Notes under the pieces: model-generated
Database searches by the model: none
What the model was told of the DNA's origin: nothing
The model's input: only the letters and a program-made list of their open reading frames with translations
Shown here: one piece after another, positions 51,327-52,647 of the stretch
How positions within the stretch are numbered: the stretch's first letter is position 1
How the letters are laid out: the number at the start of each line of letters is the position of its first letter
Assembly (NCBI GenBank): GCA_025359905.1
Contig: JANYDF010000093.1
Span: 1 to 52,647 of the forward strand
DNA from: Rhodospirillales bacterium
GTDB lineage: Bacteria > Pseudomonadota > Alphaproteobacteria > Acetobacterales > Acetobacteraceae
Direction of reading: 5' to 3'
Length of the DNA: 52,647 nt
Position numbers and translations under genes: made by a program

Positions 51327-51413
51327 CGCAGCAGGGCGGCAAGTCCGCTCTCCTGCTTCTTGGACGTTTCCTCCCTAAACTTGGCGGCGCTGCAAAGCGC
51401 CGCCACTTTTTTT
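51327..51413 (+). ncRNA. Small RNA, MmgR/alpha-r8 (suhB-type) candidate
   Basis: A stretch of about 87 bases between two - strand genes is laid out like an sRNA. A 5' hairpin pairs GCAGG-GCGG (51331-51339) with CCGC-TCT-CCTGC (51345-51356). A single-stranded linker contains TTTCCTCCCT (51367-51376), an anti-Shine-Dalgarno-like sequence. A terminator stem pairs GGCGGCGCT (51383-51391) with AGCGCCGCC (51396-51404), loop GCAA, followed by ACTTTTTTT. Known: alphaproteobacterial MmgR/alpha-r8 RNAs have this two-hairpin form with the same ten-base motif between the stems; they influence polyhydroxybutyrate in Sinorhizobium. Assignment is by motif and structure, start is approximate. Confidence 0.78.
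51383..51413 (+). terminator. Terminator of the small RNA
   Basis: A nine-base perfect stem (GGCGGCGCT with AGCGCCGCC) and a GCAA loop are followed by ACTTTTTTT at 51405-51413, a clear rho-independent terminator on the + strand. It ends 14 bases before the 3' end of the convergent amidohydrolase gene. Confidence 0.88.
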
Positions 51414-51426
51414 GCCCGAAGCGCCA

Positions 51427-52263
51427 CTATCCAGCCGCCAAGCTGGCGATCAGGCGGGCCATGTCCCGCCGCACCGCGCTGAATTGCGGCAGTTTTTCAA
51501 TGCGCGCTTCATCCATATAGATTGACCGGCAAAGCTCGACCTGCAACGCCTCCACCCCTTCGCGCGGGCGGCCGTAGTGGCGGGTGATGAAGCCGCCTGC
51601 GTACGGGTCGTTGCGCCGCACCCGGTAGCCCATGCCAGCCAGCGCCTGTTCGACCCGCCGCACCGTGCGCGGGTGGCACGCGGTGCCGTGCGCATCGCCC
51701 AGCACCACATCCACCGCGCCGCGCGGATGCTGCACGGCGGCGGGCATCGAATGGCAGTCGATGAGCAGGCAGGTGCCGAATCGCAGCCGCGTGGCGTCGA
51801 TCATGCCGCGCAGGGCATCGTGAAATGGCTGCCACAGCGTGCGCACCCGGTCCTCGGCGTCGGCGAAGCGCAGTTTGCGCCGGTAGATCGCCTCGCCAGT
51901 CGATACCACGCGGGCAATGGTGCCAAGGCCCGCACCGACGCGCGGGCTGGTGGTGTTGACCCAAGGCGGCAGCGCTTCCTCGAACATATTCGGATCGAGT
52001 TCCCAGGCTTCCCGATTCGCATCGCAAAACGCACGCGGAAACGTCGCCGCCAGCAGCGGGGCGCCGTACGCCGGGGCATCGGCGAACAGGTCATCGACGA
52101 AACTGTCCTCGCTGCGCCGCAACCTGAGGCGGTCGAGCCGCACAGATGCAATAAAATCATCCGTGTAACTTGCGCCGGAGTGCGGCGAGGCGAACACCAG
52201 CGGCGCGGTGTGCGCGGCCGGGCAGGCGATGCGGTAGGGCGGCAGGGCTGGCGGGACGGGCAT
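51427..52263 (-). CDS. N-formylglutamate amidohydrolase family protein
   Basis: This roughly 278-residue hydrolase of the HutG/FGase family has PLVFASPHSGASYTDDF near the N-terminus (metal or substrate histidine), the central AFCDANREAWELDPNMF, a second site in LLIDCHSMPA, and RRNDPYAGGFITRHYG towards the end. Members remove formyl from N-formylglutamate in histidine breakdown or act on similar amides. Two ATGs are possible, 52275 and 52263; I favour the latter because a G-rich site is suitably spaced from it. No other hut genes are present, so the role is uncertain. Confidence 0.88.
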   Translation of the reverse strand: MPVPPALPPYRIACPAAHTAPLVFASPHSGASYTDDFIASVRLDRLRLRRSEDSFVDDLFADAPAYGAPLLAATFPRAFCDANREAWELDPNMFEEALPPWVNTTSPRVGAGLGTIARVVSTGEAIYRRKLRFADAEDRVRTLWQPFHDALRGMIDATRLRFGTCLLIDCHSMPAAVQHPRGAVDVVLGDAHGTACHPRTVRRVEQALAGMGYRVRRNDPYAGGFITRHYGRPREGVEALQVELCRSIYMDEARIEKLPQFSAVRRDMARLIASLAAG

Positions 52264-52375
52264 GGCAAGGTCCATCCCCCATTCAAGCGGGCGCGGCGGA
52301 CGGGGGCAATGCGTGGCCGCATTGCATCGGATTGTCGGAATCTATCGCCATTTGTAGAGGGTCGCATTACGAAAC

Positions 52376-52404
52376 TTGACACTTGAGGCATGTCCTGCGA
52401 TCTT
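52376..52404 (+). promoter_or_regulatory. Possible promoter of the gene cut off at the window end
   Basis: TTGACA (52376-52381) is a perfect -35 box; the hexamer GATCTT lies 17 bases further (52399-52404) but is a poor -10. It precedes the ATG at 52444 by about 40 bases and is divergent from the amidohydrolase gene. Confidence 0.4.
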
Positions 52405-52443
52405 CGATGCAGTGCGGTAAATTCTGAACGGACGGGGTCTCTC

Positions 52444-52647
52444 ATGGCGACGTATGATGCATATGCGATTTCCAGCTACGCTGGCGGTGTAGCCTCCTTC
52501 ACTGTTGGTAGCTCACTTGGTACCAATGTGCTGCTGACTGACGATGATCAACCTGGCGATGACTCGGTGAGCATTGGCGTTAATGTTGAGCAGTTGCTGG
52601 GCTGGGGAACTGCAAATGGCGGCGATCTTAACTTTCCGAATCTTGTG
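52444..52647 (+). CDS. N-terminus of a probable surface or secreted protein (cut by the window end)
   Basis: The frame starts MATYDAYAISSYAGGVASFT and continues 68 codons to the last base. It is rich in Ser, Gly, Thr, Asp and Asn, with no Lys or Arg. This composition, and a codon usage and GC content visibly lower than the neighbours, resembles the start of acidic secreted proteins such as Hint-domain or calcium-binding repeat proteins. GGACGGGG lies some ten bases upstream of the ATG. No signal peptide is visible; type I secretion would not need one. The domain content is beyond the window. Confidence 0.6.
   Translation, partial: MATYDAYAISSYAGGVASFTVGSSLGTNVLLTDDDQPGDDSVSIGVNVEQLLGWGTANGGDLNFPNLV

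Overview
The window is GC-rich (about two thirds G+C by eye), densely coded DNA. It most likely comes from the chromosome of an alphaproteobacterium close to the Acetobacteraceae (Rhodospirillales). That placement is inference. It rests on a petABC operon followed by mtnP, a DUF4169 protein, a candidate alphaproteobacterial MmgR/alpha-r8 small RNA, and many oxidative sugar-acid and DMT-transporter genes. I see no rRNA, tRNA, CRISPR array, prophage, transposase or insertion sequence. No gap between genes exceeds about 300 bases; the longer gaps (around 12997-13210, 29480-29730, 50150-50337, 51190-51426 and 52264-52443) are described in the features.

Layout. 1-3.3 kb: cytochrome bc1 complex (Rieske C-terminus, cytochrome b, cytochrome c1), then methylthioadenosine phosphorylase. 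3.3-9.7 kb: dienelactone hydrolase, DUF4169, an EamA exporter coupled to a divergent ClC-CBS channel, a DenD-like sugar-acid dehydrogenase coupled to a lactonase-like MBL hydrolase, and an SDR. 9.8-13 kb: a tight MFS / diaminopropionate ammonia-lyase / GST operon. 13.2-15.6 kb: AlkA-type glycosylase, a lactate-permease-family transporter and a small membrane protein. 15.6-21.3 kb: creatininase-like protein, beta-hydroxyacid dehydrogenase, a MalK/UgpC-type ATPase, SDR, Ldh2-type dehydrogenase and EamA transporter. 21.3-25.8 kb: transglutaminase plus a fused ATP-grasp/alpha-E protein, then an FAH-family enzyme. 26-30 kb: a small SMR-like protein, a membrane protein, a large FecR/DUF6600 secreted protein with Pro/Ala repeats, and a Gly/Tyr-rich lipoprotein. 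30-43.3 kb: a YeiH transporter, a divergent M81 protein, a galactose (or arabinose) 1-dehydrogenase, PhyH, a PanE-like reductase, DgoA and DgoK, a DODA dioxygenase, an LLM oxidoreductase, a LysR regulator and epimerase, and PsuK/PsuG. 43.4-52.6 kb: a lone sugar-binding protein, an SDR, an RND efflux pump with its adaptor, a lytic transglycosylase, the candidate sRNA, N-formylglutamate amidohydrolase, and the start of a likely surface protein cut off by the window end.

How the parts fit. Several genes point to oxidative catabolism of sugars and sugar acids: galactose dehydrogenase with DgoK/DgoA (De Ley-Doudoroff type, though lactonase and dehydratase are missing here), DenD-like, LtnD-like and Ldh2-like dehydrogenases, and an FAH-family enzyme. 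Transport parts are split: a MalK-type ATPase without permeases and an RbsB-type binding protein without its ATPase or permease. PsuK/PsuG recycle pseudouridine. The most notable points are the MmgR-like sRNA at about 51327-51413, the fused ATP-grasp/alpha-E plus transglutaminase pair, an M81 protein lacking expected metal ligands, a ClC homologue with degenerate signature motifs, and several unexplained inverted repeats in divergent promoter regions.
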